Source: Syntrophotalea acetylenivorans (GTDB lineage: Bacteria > Desulfobacterota > Desulfuromonadia > Desulfuromonadales > Syntrophotaleaceae). From it: a stretch of 64,000 nt of DNA. Positions 42,073 through 50,551 of this stretch are shown here, piece by piece; the stretch's first letter is position 1; each line of letters starts with the position of its first letter. The notes under the pieces are model-generated. The model was not told the origin of the DNA. It saw nothing but the letters and a program-made list of their open reading frames with translations, and did no database searches. A program made the translations under genes and the position numbers. The stretch lies in NCBI RefSeq assembly GCF_001887775.1, contig NZ_CP015519.1, forward strand, positions 2,974,001 to 3,038,000, written 5' to 3'.

Positions 42073-42253
42073 TTATGTAGACGCAGGCTGGAGGTAGAGT
42101 CTTGTGCCCTCATTCCAGATCGTAGCAGATGGTACCGTTCGGGGATTTGCCAAATCTATTTTTTTAGAGTCAAGGCACAGACTTATTGTCCGTGAGGTAG
42201 AGACTCAGTTGTCAGCGGATATGGAATAGGGCGGAAATAGCAGGAAGGTGGAC

Positions 42254-42292
42254 AAACAAAAGGCGACGCATTGTGCGTCGCCTTTTGTTTGT
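42254..42292. terminator. Bidirectional terminator, J-domain gene / PEP-CTERM gene
   Basis: CAAACAAAAGGCGACGCA pairs perfectly with TGCGTCGCCTTTTGTTTG around a three-base loop, with A and T runs in both strands. Confidence 0.9.
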
Positions 42293-42310
42293 AAGTTTTC
42301 AAACGATCAA

Positions 42311-42988
42311 TTAGCTCTTCATGCGCTTACGGCCGAGGTAGCCAAGGCCCAGCAGGCCGCCGCCGAACAGCAGGAAGGTGGACGGCTCGGGAACAGCAGG
42401 AACGACATCCCCGGCAGAAGCTGCATTGTCGGTATCCGCAATAAAGCTCAGATTACCCAAGAATCCAGAAGCTCCGAAGTCGAGGTCCAACAGGGTGTAA
42501 AGGTCGCCTACCGGGTCGTTGCCGCCCACGCTCAGCAGATTTCTGTAAGTTGCAGTTAAATCGCCGGTATAAGCGGTAGTGAAAGTTCTGCCACTCGCTG
42601 AACCCGGTGTTCCCGAACCACTCCAGGTGATATCAAAGATGGTGTCGCCGGGTGCAGCATCGATCACCAGCTGGGACAACGTTACATCACTTGAAAGGCT
42701 CCAAGAATTAGTATACGTATCTCCGGATTGGCTCAAAGACCAGCTGGTTCCAGTGACTCCACCAGCATTAGCAACTGTGTCTGCCCAAGCGAGGGTCTGA
42801 CTGCCCCCTGCCGCAAAATAAGCCGTCACAGACATGCCATCCATCATGTCGCCATAGGTGGAGAATCCCGTAAGTGACGTTGTGTTATACTGCGTGCCAC
42901 TATCATAGTTAACAGTGAGTGCGTGCGACGCCATGGGTGCCATCAACACCAATGCCAGAACTGCCAACAATGCAGATTTCTTAAACAT
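42311..42988 (-). CDS. PEP-CTERM sorted surface protein
   Basis: A 225-residue secreted protein. It has a signal peptide (MFKKSALLAVLALVLMAPMASHA), a serine/threonine/glycine-rich beta-type body, and a C-terminal PEP-CTERM tail VPEPSTFLLFGGGLLGLGYL then GRKRMKS, recognised by exosortase (EpsH). Such proteins are exported, trimmed and attached or released with the extracellular matrix. AAGGAGGG precedes the ATG by six bases. Its promoter is of sigma-54 type. No exosortase gene is in the window. Confidence 0.92.
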   Translation of the reverse strand: MFKKSALLAVLALVLMAPMASHALTVNYDSGTQYNTTSLTGFSTYGDMMDGMSVTAYFAAGGSQTLAWADTVANAGGVTGTSWSLSQSGDTYTNSWSLSSDVTLSQLVIDAAPGDTIFDITWSGSGTPGSASGRTFTTAYTGDLTATYRNLLSVGGNDPVGDLYTLLDLDFGASGFLGNLSFIADTDNAASAGDVVPAVPEPSTFLLFGGGLLGLGYLGRKRMKS

Positions 42989-43708
42989 GTAAACCCTCCT
43001 TTTGGTAGCTACCCGTTCATATTTTATATTACGGTATTTCCTCTTTGAAATAAGAGTTTAGCAAAAAAGGTGCCATTCAATATGGAAGGTGATGCAGATT
43101 GCTGTGTCCTGAGAAAAAAGATTATAATATCAATGGGTTGTCCTATGGCCTTAGGTTGGTTCAGGAAGTGGTACTTCTTTATTGCAATGGGCCTGTGGAG
43201 ATGTGTAAAAAAAATCGACAGAAGCAGGACGGTAGTCTGGCCTGTTGTTGAAGTGTGGTATTGTCGGGTTATAAGGGCAATTACTCTCGGTTGGAAAAAG
43301 GAAAGGCCGGAAAGAGAGTTAGCGCGGAAAAAAGCTGATATGAAATTCGTGTAAAATTTGGCGACATTGAGAGACTCGTTCCTGAAAAACGCTCATTTCT
43401 CTAGACCTTTGGAGACAAGGTTTATTACGCGACGATTCCTTGGTGAATAATAAATATCTTTAGAATTAATTGACTGACCTTTCTGTAGTTCCGGTTCCCC
43501 CATCTATATCGCTTTCCATACCCCTGGTTTTTATTCTTTGCCTATTTCATAGCGTCTTGGACCTAAGTTAGCCCCCTATACGGTTGGTTTGTTTATGGCT
43601 CTAGGTTCTCAGTCGAAAAGCCCTCTCAGCTTTGGTCGTTGCCAGAGAGCTGCCGGTTGATAAACTAAAACTAACAAGCAACAGCCTTTTGGCAGCCGGG
43701 AGGTACGG
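42989..43708. other. Gene-free 720-base region, AT-rich
   Basis: Divergent region between the PEP-CTERM gene and the lysine-degradation operon. It is more AT-rich than its surroundings. It holds the sigma-54 promoter at 43060 and no ORF with convincing start, codon use or similarity; a 94-codon frame at 43070-43354 has no ribosome site. No riboswitch was recognised in the 350 bases ahead of the dehydrogenase, which must carry that operon's promoter. Confidence 0.6.
43060..43075 (-). promoter_or_regulatory. Sigma-54 promoter of the PEP-CTERM gene
   Basis: Read on the minus strand, TGGCAC-CTTTT-TTGCT fits the -24/-12 consensus (TGGCAC-N5-TTGC) exactly. It lies 72 bases before the start codon, giving a leader of about 60 bases. 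PEP-CTERM genes are known to be controlled by sigma-54 with the PrsK/PrsR pair. Confidence 0.8.
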
Positions 43709-45247
43709 ATGGACTTTCTCAGGCGATTGCATATTGAGGCCGTGAATTACGGTGCCTGTACGGGGCAGGATTGGGACGAGGAATGCGCCGAGCAGTGCTT
43801 TAAAAGCATTTCACCAGCCGACGGGCGAACCATTGCGGGGGTGCGACCGGCCTCGATGGCCGCTTGCGAACGGACCATTGCTGCTGCCGAAGCCGCTTTT
43901 GCCGAGTGGAGGCAGCGGCCGGCACCCCAGCGGGGCGAAATCGTCAGGCAGATTGGCCTGCGGCTGCGGGACTGCAAGCAAGATCTTGGCGCCCTGGTTT
44001 CCTACGAGATGGGAAAGTCGCTGCAGGAAGGGCTTGGCGAGGTTCAGGAAATGATCGACATCTGCGACTTTGCCGTTGGCCAGTCGCGCATGCTCTATGG
44101 CCTGAGCATGCATTCGGAACGCTCGCTGCATCGCATGTACGAGCAGTACCAGCCTCTCGGCATCGTCGGCATCGTCACCGCCTTCAACTTCCCGGTGGCG
44201 GTATGGGCTTGGAACGCTATGCTCGCTGCGGTGTGCGGTGATGTCTCGATTTGGAAACCTTCCTCTCAAGTGCCTTTGTCGGCCATCGCAGTCCAGAAAA
44301 TCATTGCCGGTGTGCTGAAGGATAATGAGCTTCCGGAAGGAATCTTTTCTCTGCTGATTGGTTCCGGTGCCACTATTGGCGAAACCTTGTTGCACGATGA
44401 GCGGTTGCCGCTGATATCCTTTACCGGGTCGGTTCCGACCGGCCGTCATGCCGCCGAAGTGGTGGCACGGCGCCTGGGACGTACGTTGCTGGAGTTAAGC
44501 GGTAACAACGCTATCATTCTAACGGAACACGCGGACCTGGAGGTGGCCCTGCCTGCAGTCGTTTTCGGGGCTGTAGGGACTGCTGGGCAGCGGTGTACCA
44601 CCACCCGGAGGTTGATCGTTCATGAACGGATCTATGAAAAGGTGAGTCGGGCTTTGCTGAAAGCCTATCGAGGGCTGCGTATCGGTCATCCCCTTGACGA
44701 GACCAATCATGTCGGGCCGCTGATCGATACTCGAGCGGTAACCGCCTTTCAGGACGCGCTATCCGCGGTAAAAGAGCAGGGTGGGCATCTTCTGTTCGGT
44801 GGCGAGGTGTTGAGTGGTAAAGGCTATGAGTCGGGCTGCTACGTGATCCCGGCTCTCGTCGAGGCTGAGAATCATTACCCCATCGTCCAGCAGGAGACTT
44901 TCGGCCCGATTCTCTACCTTATTCGTTATTCCGGCGAAGTGACGGAGGCTATTGCTTTGCAGAACGATGTTCGTCAGGGGCTTTCGTCGGCAATTTTTAC
45001 CGATCATCTGCGTCAGGCGGAAAAATTTCTTGCCGCTTCGGGGTCCGATTGTGGCATCGCTAACGTCAATATTGGGACCTCGGGGGCTGAGATCGGCGGC
45101 GCCTTCGGTGGCGAAAAGGAGACCGGCGGCGGACGCGAATCGGGCTCTGATGCCTGGAAGGTCTATATGCGCCGACAGACGGTAACCATTAACTACGGCG
45201 GTGAGTTGCCGCTGGCGCAGGGGATCCGCTTCGAGCTAAGCGAGTAA
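43709..45247 (+). CDS. amaB: ALDH7-type aldehyde dehydrogenase (2-aminoadipate 6-semialdehyde dehydrogenase)
   Basis: A 512-residue NAD-linked dehydrogenase predicted to oxidise 2-aminoadipate semialdehyde to 2-aminoadipate. It follows the antiquitin/ALDH7 pattern: AFNFPVAVWAWNAM, KPSSQVPLSAIA, ISFTGSVPTGR, catalytic Glu in LLELSGNNAII, nucleophile Cys in GTAGQRCTTTRRL, and the tail GGAFGGEKETGGGRESGSDAWK. GGAGG lies seven bases before the ATG. It opens the operon with lysine aminotransferase 115 bases downstream, which supports the assignment. Confidence 0.88.
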   Translation: MDFLRRLHIEAVNYGACTGQDWDEECAEQCFKSISPADGRTIAGVRPASMAACERTIAAAEAAFAEWRQRPAPQRGEIVRQIGLRLRDCKQDLGALVSYEMGKSLQEGLGEVQEMIDICDFAVGQSRMLYGLSMHSERSLHRMYEQYQPLGIVGIVTAFNFPVAVWAWNAMLAAVCGDVSIWKPSSQVPLSAIAVQKIIAGVLKDNELPEGIFSLLIGSGATIGETLLHDERLPLISFTGSVPTGRHAAEVVARRLGRTLLELSGNNAIILTEHADLEVALPAVVFGAVGTAGQRCTTTRRLIVHERIYEKVSRALLKAYRGLRIGHPLDETNHVGPLIDTRAVTAFQDALSAVKEQGGHLLFGGEVLSGKGYESGCYVIPALVEAENHYPIVQQETFGPILYLIRYSGEVTEAIALQNDVRQGLSSAIFTDHLRQAEKFLAASGSDCGIANVNIGTSGAEIGGAFGGEKETGGGRESGSDAWKVYMRRQTVTINYGGELPLAQGIRFELSE

Positions 45248-45362
45248 CGATCGTGACACGTGATGGGTAATCGGTAACAGGTGAACAGCACCATACCTGG
45301 CACTGCATAATCTCTTGCGCATTGAAACCTTACCGGGACCTTTTCGAAATGTGGGGTACAAC

Positions 45363-46724
45363 ATGATTCAACCTAATGACGTGAAAAAGATCCTGTCCCG
45401 TCATATGCTGACGGAGGGTTACGATATTATCCTCGATGTAAACCGGTCAAGCGGCAGTTGGTTCGTCGATGAGCGTAACGGCGAACGCTATCTTGATTTT
45501 TTCTCCATGTATGCCTCCATGGCGGTTGGTTACAATCATCCCCGTCTGCTGGATATCGAAGCTCAGTTGGGTCGGCTGGCAGTCAACAAACCCTCCAATT
45601 CCGATGTTTATACCATCGCCATGGCGGAGTTTGTCGAAACCTTCTCCCGGCTGGCGATTCCCGGGTATTTACCCCATGCTTTTTTCATCGATGGCGGTGC
45701 TCTGGCGGTAGAAAATGCCCTCAAGACAGCCTTCGACTGGAAAGTGCGCAAGAACCGCATGGCAGGTCTCCGGGAAAATTCCGGCGGTCAGGTGATCCAC
45801 TTTCGCCAGGCCTTTCACGGACGCAGCGGGTACACCCTCTCCCTGACCAATACCCACGATCTGCGCAAGATCAAATTTTTTCCTACCTTCGATTGGCCGC
45901 GTATCGTTAACCCAAAAGTAAGCTTTCCCCTTGACGAAGCGAACCTGGCGCAGGTTCTTGCCTTGGAAACTCAGGCGCTGGCGGAGATCGATCGCGTCGT
46001 TCAGGAGCAGGGCCCCTTTATCGCTGCGCTGATAATTGAACCGGTTCAGGGGGAAGGGGGGGACAACCATTTCCGGCGGGAATTTTTACAAGCCTTGCGC
46101 ACACTTTGCGATGAGCATGACATTCTGTTGATATTTGATGAGGTACAGACCGGTGTCGGTCTCACAGGTCGTTTCTGGGCACACGAGCACTTCGATGTAA
46201 AGCCGGATATCCTGGCCTTTGGGAAAAAGACCCAGGTTTGCGGCATCCTGGCGTCACGGCGTATCGATGAGGTCGGCTGCCACGTCTTTAAGGAGCGTAG
46301 CCGTATCAACTCGACCTTTGGCGGCAACCTGGTCGACATGGCCCGCTGTCGGCAAATTTTGCAGATCATCGAAGAAGAGCAGTTGCTGGAAAATGCCCGT
46401 TGTCAGGGCGAACGACTGCTCTTTGGACTGCAGCAGTTGGCGATCGATTTTTCCGAGACAGTCAGCAATCCCCGGGGGCTGGGCTTGATGTGCGCTTTCG
46501 ATGCACCGGATCATCTGTGCCGGGATCAGCTGGTCAAGGCTTGTTTCCAGAACAAGTTGTTGTTGGTGGGTTGCGGTCGTCGCAGTATCCGCTTTCGCCC
46601 CCATTTGATCGTTCGTGCCGAGGAAATCGAACAATGCCTCTCTATTCTGCGTGGGGTTTTGCAACGGGGTGATTATCGTAGTCTGGAGATTCATCGCGAC
46701 CCTTGCCTCGGCGGAGGTCCCTGA
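45363..46724 (+). CDS. lat: L-lysine 6-aminotransferase
   Basis: A 453-residue PLP enzyme of class III that transfers the epsilon-amino group of lysine to 2-oxoglutarate, giving 2-aminoadipate 6-semialdehyde. Landmarks are NVGYN-to-MIQPNDVKK start, FFIDGGALAVENALKTAFDWK, FHGRSGYTLSLTNT, IFDEVQTGVGLTGR and the PLP lysine in AFGKKTQVCG; TFGGNLVDMAR and a C-terminal GRRSIRFRP follow. These match lysine aminotransferase rather than acetylornithine or ornithine enzymes. The ATG at 45363 has only a weak GTGGGG site. The stop codon overlaps the next start by one base. Confidence 0.9.
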   Translation: MIQPNDVKKILSRHMLTEGYDIILDVNRSSGSWFVDERNGERYLDFFSMYASMAVGYNHPRLLDIEAQLGRLAVNKPSNSDVYTIAMAEFVETFSRLAIPGYLPHAFFIDGGALAVENALKTAFDWKVRKNRMAGLRENSGGQVIHFRQAFHGRSGYTLSLTNTHDLRKIKFFPTFDWPRIVNPKVSFPLDEANLAQVLALETQALAEIDRVVQEQGPFIAALIIEPVQGEGGDNHFRREFLQALRTLCDEHDILLIFDEVQTGVGLTGRFWAHEHFDVKPDILAFGKKTQVCGILASRRIDEVGCHVFKERSRINSTFGGNLVDMARCRQILQIIEEEQLLENARCQGERLLFGLQQLAIDFSETVSNPRGLGLMCAFDAPDHLCRDQLVKACFQNKLLLVGCGRRSIRFRPHLIVRAEEIEQCLSILRGVLQRGDYRSLEIHRDPCLGGGP

Positions 46725-48352
46725 TGAAACAAAAGGGAAAATTGCTGGCGGACAAACTGGGTGAATTGCTGCAGGGCAAGGTGCTGAGCGAAGCCCGGGA
46801 CTTGCGACGCTTTAACCGGGACCAGAGTATCTATCAGATCGATCCGCTGGTGGTGGCACTTCCGGCGAATCTGACTGATGTGCAGCGACTGATCGCGTTT
46901 GCTGCCGAAGAAGGCCTGCCGATCACTGCCCGGGGCGGGGGGTCAGGCACCGTGGGGAGCGCCTTGGGCAGCGGGATTGTGATGGCCCTGCCGGAAGCCG
47001 GATCGGCCAGTGAACCAAACGGTGATTCCTGGAACCGGATCGGGGAGCTTGCCGTCGATGCTCAATCGGCAAGGGTTTCTGTCGGTGCCGGAGTTTTTCA
47101 CAACCGGTTGCAAAGCTATCTAAAGGCGCAGGGTTTTTTTCTTCCTGCCGATGTCTCCAGTGCGGATATCAGCCGCATCGGTGGCAATATTGCTACCAAG
47201 GCCAGCGGCCCTCATGCGCTGAAGTATGGCTCGATCGACCGGTTTATCGAGAGCCTGGAGTTTGTTACTGATCGTGGGGAGTTGGTAAACACTGCCGATG
47301 AGCAGACCATCCCTCTGCGCTTTAAAGAGCAACTAACCGCGTTGCAATCCAGGGTGCTGGATGACGAAGCGGCCCGCACCTTTCTCGAGAGCCGCGCTCA
47401 AAGAAAGATAGCCAGCGGCTACAATCTGTTTGCTTTTATCCGCGAGTTGAATTTTGGGCAGCTTCTCGCCCAGTTGATGGCCGGCAGTGTCGGTACCCTC
47501 GGTCTGGTTATGTCTGCTAGCCTGCGAGCTGAAATTTATCAGCCGGAAAGAGCAGCGGTGTTGCTTTATTTCGATCGCTTGGCCGAAGCGATGCGGGCTG
47601 TGGGTGTATTACGTGAAGTCGAAGTGAGCGCCATCGAGGTGATCAGCCGGGAGACGGTGCGCATACTGCGCCAGCAGACCAAACTACCTACAGGTCTGAC
47701 AGTGGATGCCCACCTGCTGCTGGTCGAAGTGACCGGCCCCGAACGATTTGTTTTGCTGGATCAGGTCAGCAGAGATTTACAACGCAATCAGGTGCGAATG
47801 GCCAAGGGGCAGGTCGTGGCAAGGGAGACGGCTCAGGTGGATGAGATTTGGGCTCTGCGCAAGCAGTTGTTGTGGTTGATTCGCCATCCGGCACCCAACC
47901 TTCGGGCATTGTCGGTGGTCAACGATGTCGGTGTTCCTCCCGAAAACCTGGCAGCTTTTGTCACCGAGGTGGAACAGGTCTTTGTTCGCCAAGGCATGAC
48001 GGCCCTAATTTACGGACATGCCGGCAGCGGCAACCTTCATTTGAGACCGTTGTTTGATATTCATCGCCCCGACCTTGCAGAACATATTCGACATTTGGCG
48101 GATGAGGTATATGGGGTGGTGTTTCGTCACGGCGGTACCATATCTGCCGAACACGGCATGGGGCGGTTGCGGGCTCCTTACCTGCAGCGGGAATGGGGCT
48201 CGGCCCTTTACGAGACCATGCGGCAGCTGAAAAATATTTTCGATCCGCAGGATCTGTTCAATCCGGGAGTGATGTTCAATAACCGGCCGATAACCGATCA
48301 TCTGCGTCCGGACTTTCTGCAACGGAATACCCAGGGAGAGAATGATGATTGA
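46724..48352 (+). CDS. FAD-linked 2-hydroxyacid dehydrogenase (D-2-hydroxyglutarate/D-lactate type)
   Basis: A 542-residue flavoenzyme of the GlcD/D2HGDH/Dld superfamily. The FAD-binding part contains ITARGGGSGTVGSALGSG and the SSADISRIGGNIATKASGPHA segment; the C-terminal substrate domain has YGHAGSGNLHLRPLFDIHRP and GTISAEHGMGRLR with the metal-binding histidines. It resembles the FAD half of YdiJ-like proteins but lacks their C-terminal Fe-S part. In the lysine operon the likely substrate is D-2-hydroxyglutarate, oxidised to 2-oxoglutarate; that is inference from neighbours. Translation is coupled on both sides by overlaps. Confidence 0.85.
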   Translation: MKQKGKLLADKLGELLQGKVLSEARDLRRFNRDQSIYQIDPLVVALPANLTDVQRLIAFAAEEGLPITARGGGSGTVGSALGSGIVMALPEAGSASEPNGDSWNRIGELAVDAQSARVSVGAGVFHNRLQSYLKAQGFFLPADVSSADISRIGGNIATKASGPHALKYGSIDRFIESLEFVTDRGELVNTADEQTIPLRFKEQLTALQSRVLDDEAARTFLESRAQRKIASGYNLFAFIRELNFGQLLAQLMAGSVGTLGLVMSASLRAEIYQPERAAVLLYFDRLAEAMRAVGVLREVEVSAIEVISRETVRILRQQTKLPTGLTVDAHLLLVEVTGPERFVLLDQVSRDLQRNQVRMAKGQVVARETAQVDEIWALRKQLLWLIRHPAPNLRALSVVNDVGVPPENLAAFVTEVEQVFVRQGMTALIYGHAGSGNLHLRPLFDIHRPDLAEHIRHLADEVYGVVFRHGGTISAEHGMGRLRAPYLQREWGSALYETMRQLKNIFDPQDLFNPGVMFNNRPITDHLRPDFLQRNTQGENDD

Positions 48353-49691
48353 GCAACGTTTCATTTGGCAGAGACACGCCGAAGCAGAGCAATGGGTACT
48401 CAAATGTCTTGAGGACTTTTGCGAAAAAAATCCAAACTTGCAATACCTGTCCGAAAAATTTCTGCAGCAGGCCAGTTGCCGGCTTTACGATTGGGTCGAT
48501 CACCTGCTATTGTCCGATTCCCCAGCCTTACGTCGACAACTCTCCGGGTTAGGTTTTGAGCTGCTGCCGGATATGGTGCAGACGGTCTACAGTCATCCGG
48601 GGGCTCTGCTGCCGGATATTGTCTTGCTCGGTGACAGTGCCGGCATAGAGTCGGGCGTAACACTGCTGGTTGAGTGTGTTAGTGAATTTCTACAGGTTAA
48701 CGGCTTTAGCACTGAGATAGAGGGAAGTCCTTTTAGCGCCTATCGTCGTGCTTTGTTAGGGGTTACAGGGGATATTTCGCTTTCGGTCGCCGAACGGAGG
48801 GTCCGCCGGGTCTTTGAGCCTCAGGGGCTGACCGATGCCGAGTTGCGCGATTATTTGGCGGCGCTGGAACTGTGGCAGTGTCGACCGCGTAGCAGCACCG
48901 ATGAAGATTTGGCATGGAAGGAAACCCAACGTCTTGCCGAACAGTTAACAACTCAGCTGGGTAAAGATCGGGCCGCTCAAGTGGTTTGCCTGGGTGAGCG
49001 CACCTATTGGCAAAGCCGCAACCTGATCGGTCGGCTGCAGAAGGGTCGCCAAGACATCTTGGGCCTGGGCTGGGCCAATCACGATCACCATACCTTTCGA
49101 AGTTCGCGGCGTAATTTCGTCCACCTGGTGAATTTGTTTACAACGCTCGGTTTTCATTGCCGAGAACGCTTTTATGCCGGTCGCGAGGCCGGATGGGGTG
49201 CCCAGGTCATGGAGAACCCCGAGGCCGGTTTAAGTTTGTTTCTTGATGTCGATCTGGCGCCGGAAGAAGTGACCACCGACTTTTCGCGACAAGAGTTGCC
49301 TGAACAAGAGCAACTCGGTACCATCGGCCTGTGGTGTGCTTTGCATGGTGATTCCATCTTTGAGGCCGGCATGCACCATCTGGCGGCTCGTTGCGATTTT
49401 TTGAGGCTTGACGAAGATATTGCCAGGCACGGGCAACGATTCATGGCACCTTTCAGTGACTTCCCCTATCTCAAGCAGGCCTTCAGTGTCGCCGAGCGTT
49501 GGCAACCCGATTCGGCCAGGGTGAATAGTTTGGTCGAGTCAGGAAAAATCAGCGCCGAGCAGGGGGACAAATTTATTGAGGAGGGGGCGGTCGGCAGCCA
49601 CCTGGAAAACATTCAGCGCAGCGAAGGCTATAAGGGCTTCAATAAGAAAAACGTCAGCGCCATCATCCTGGAAACCGATCCTAGAAAGTAA
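48345..49691 (+). CDS. Unrecognised 448-residue protein of the lysine operon, possible VOC-like metalloenzyme
   Basis: I do not recognise the family. The gene overlaps the FAD dehydrogenase by eight bases, with AGGGAGAG before ATG 48345 (ATG 48342 also possible). The protein is soluble. Its middle (about residues 240-305) contains ANHDHHTFRSSRRNFVHLVN, then LGFHCRERFYAGREAGWGAQ and LFLDVDLAPEE, which by eye recalls the vicinal-oxygen-chelate fold: a metal histidine, a helix, then a beta-rich strand set. A similar weaker pattern lies at 84-140 (SHPGALLPDIVLLG, VSEFLQVNGF, PFSAYRRALLG). It lacks the characteristic HglS/DUF1338 sequences (for example SHTARFGEIEQRG). Position in the pathway suggests a role with 2-oxoadipate. 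Confidence 0.75.
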   Translation: MIEQRFIWQRHAEAEQWVLKCLEDFCEKNPNLQYLSEKFLQQASCRLYDWVDHLLLSDSPALRRQLSGLGFELLPDMVQTVYSHPGALLPDIVLLGDSAGIESGVTLLVECVSEFLQVNGFSTEIEGSPFSAYRRALLGVTGDISLSVAERRVRRVFEPQGLTDAELRDYLAALELWQCRPRSSTDEDLAWKETQRLAEQLTTQLGKDRAAQVVCLGERTYWQSRNLIGRLQKGRQDILGLGWANHDHHTFRSSRRNFVHLVNLFTTLGFHCRERFYAGREAGWGAQVMENPEAGLSLFLDVDLAPEEVTTDFSRQELPEQEQLGTIGLWCALHGDSIFEAGMHHLAARCDFLRLDEDIARHGQRFMAPFSDFPYLKQAFSVAERWQPDSARVNSLVESGKISAEQGDKFIEEGAVGSHLENIQRSEGYKGFNKKNVSAIILETDPRK

Positions 49692-49749
49692 CCGGCGACG
49701 GGGGAGAGGTTCCAGGAGGCGGTGGAGATTCGAAAGACAGGGGTAACGA

Positions 49750-50331
49750 ATGCGATCAAGTATAAACAAGATGTTTTTGCTGTTGGGGTTGGTGCTTCTG
49801 CTTGGCAGCAACTGTCAAGCACTGGCTATGGACACCGGGTTTGTGAGTCTTTACGGGGGGCGAGCCTGTTATGACGACTTGGCAAATATTCTCTCGAAGA
49901 GAGAATATGTCGATTCTTATGTTGCGGTTTTATCCGTCGGCAAGGGGCTAAGGGACTATAAACATTATCTTCGGCTGGAGGGCGAAGGACAGGTCGCAAA
50001 ACATTGGGGGGAGCAAGATCACTTTGAATTTAACGCCCTGCTCGGGTTGCGTTGGTTGCCGTTTCCATGGGACCGCTATCTCGATACCAGCTTTGCTATG
50101 GGAGCGGGGCTTTCCTATGCCACCGATGAGCCGGAAATCGAAGTTGAAAAAAACGATAGAACTGCGCGAATGCTTGGCTATCTAATGTTTGAGCTGGGGG
50201 TGGTCGTACCGCAACAGCCGAAGTGGACCTTGTTTGCCCGGGTGCATCATCGCTCTGGAGCTTTTGGCCTTTTTGACGGGGTGAGCGGCGGATCCAACGT
50301 GGTCGGGGCGGGGCTGAGGTATTCCTTTTAG
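49750..50331 (+). CDS. PagL-like outer-membrane lipid A deacylase
   Basis: A 193-residue outer-membrane protein. A signal peptide (residues 1-26) precedes a beta-barrel body with alternating hydrophobic strands and terminal aromatic Phe, the usual barrel-assembly signal. The C-terminal FARVHHRSGAFGLFDGV contains the His-x-Ser of PagL catalytic residues and GGSNVVGAGLRYSF ends the protein, as in PagL-type lipid A 3-O-deacylases. It starts 58 bases after the lysine operon and may be read through from it, but metabolic linkage is not expected. Confidence 0.75.
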   Translation: MRSSINKMFLLLGLVLLLGSNCQALAMDTGFVSLYGGRACYDDLANILSKREYVDSYVAVLSVGKGLRDYKHYLRLEGEGQVAKHWGEQDHFEFNALLGLRWLPFPWDRYLDTSFAMGAGLSYATDEPEIEVEKNDRTARMLGYLMFELGVVVPQQPKWTLFARVHHRSGAFGLFDGVSGGSNVVGAGLRYSF

Positions 50332-50551
50332 AAGTCTGGCTGCTTGTTTAAAGTCAGCTCATAAGGTTCTTTCTTGCGTTCTTCACCTGTAAGTTTGTGG
50401 ACCCTCTTTTGAAGCTGGCCCGGCTTGTCTTTTGCTCCCTGCGATGGCGTAATTATTGAACCGATAGTCTCGAATTGCTAATAGTAGGGTAAATAGTTCC
50501 AGCTTTAAATGGCATTTTGAGCCTTTGATATTAAAAATGGGGGGGAGATTC

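Noticed and set aside
43070-43354. A 94-codon plus-strand frame in the gene-free region
   Set aside because: No ribosome site, odd Trp/Cys/Arg-rich composition, and it overlaps the sigma-54 promoter of the divergent gene.
43360-43708. Lysine riboswitch ahead of the lysine-degradation operon
   Set aside because: The conserved junction motifs of the lysine riboswitch were looked for and not seen.
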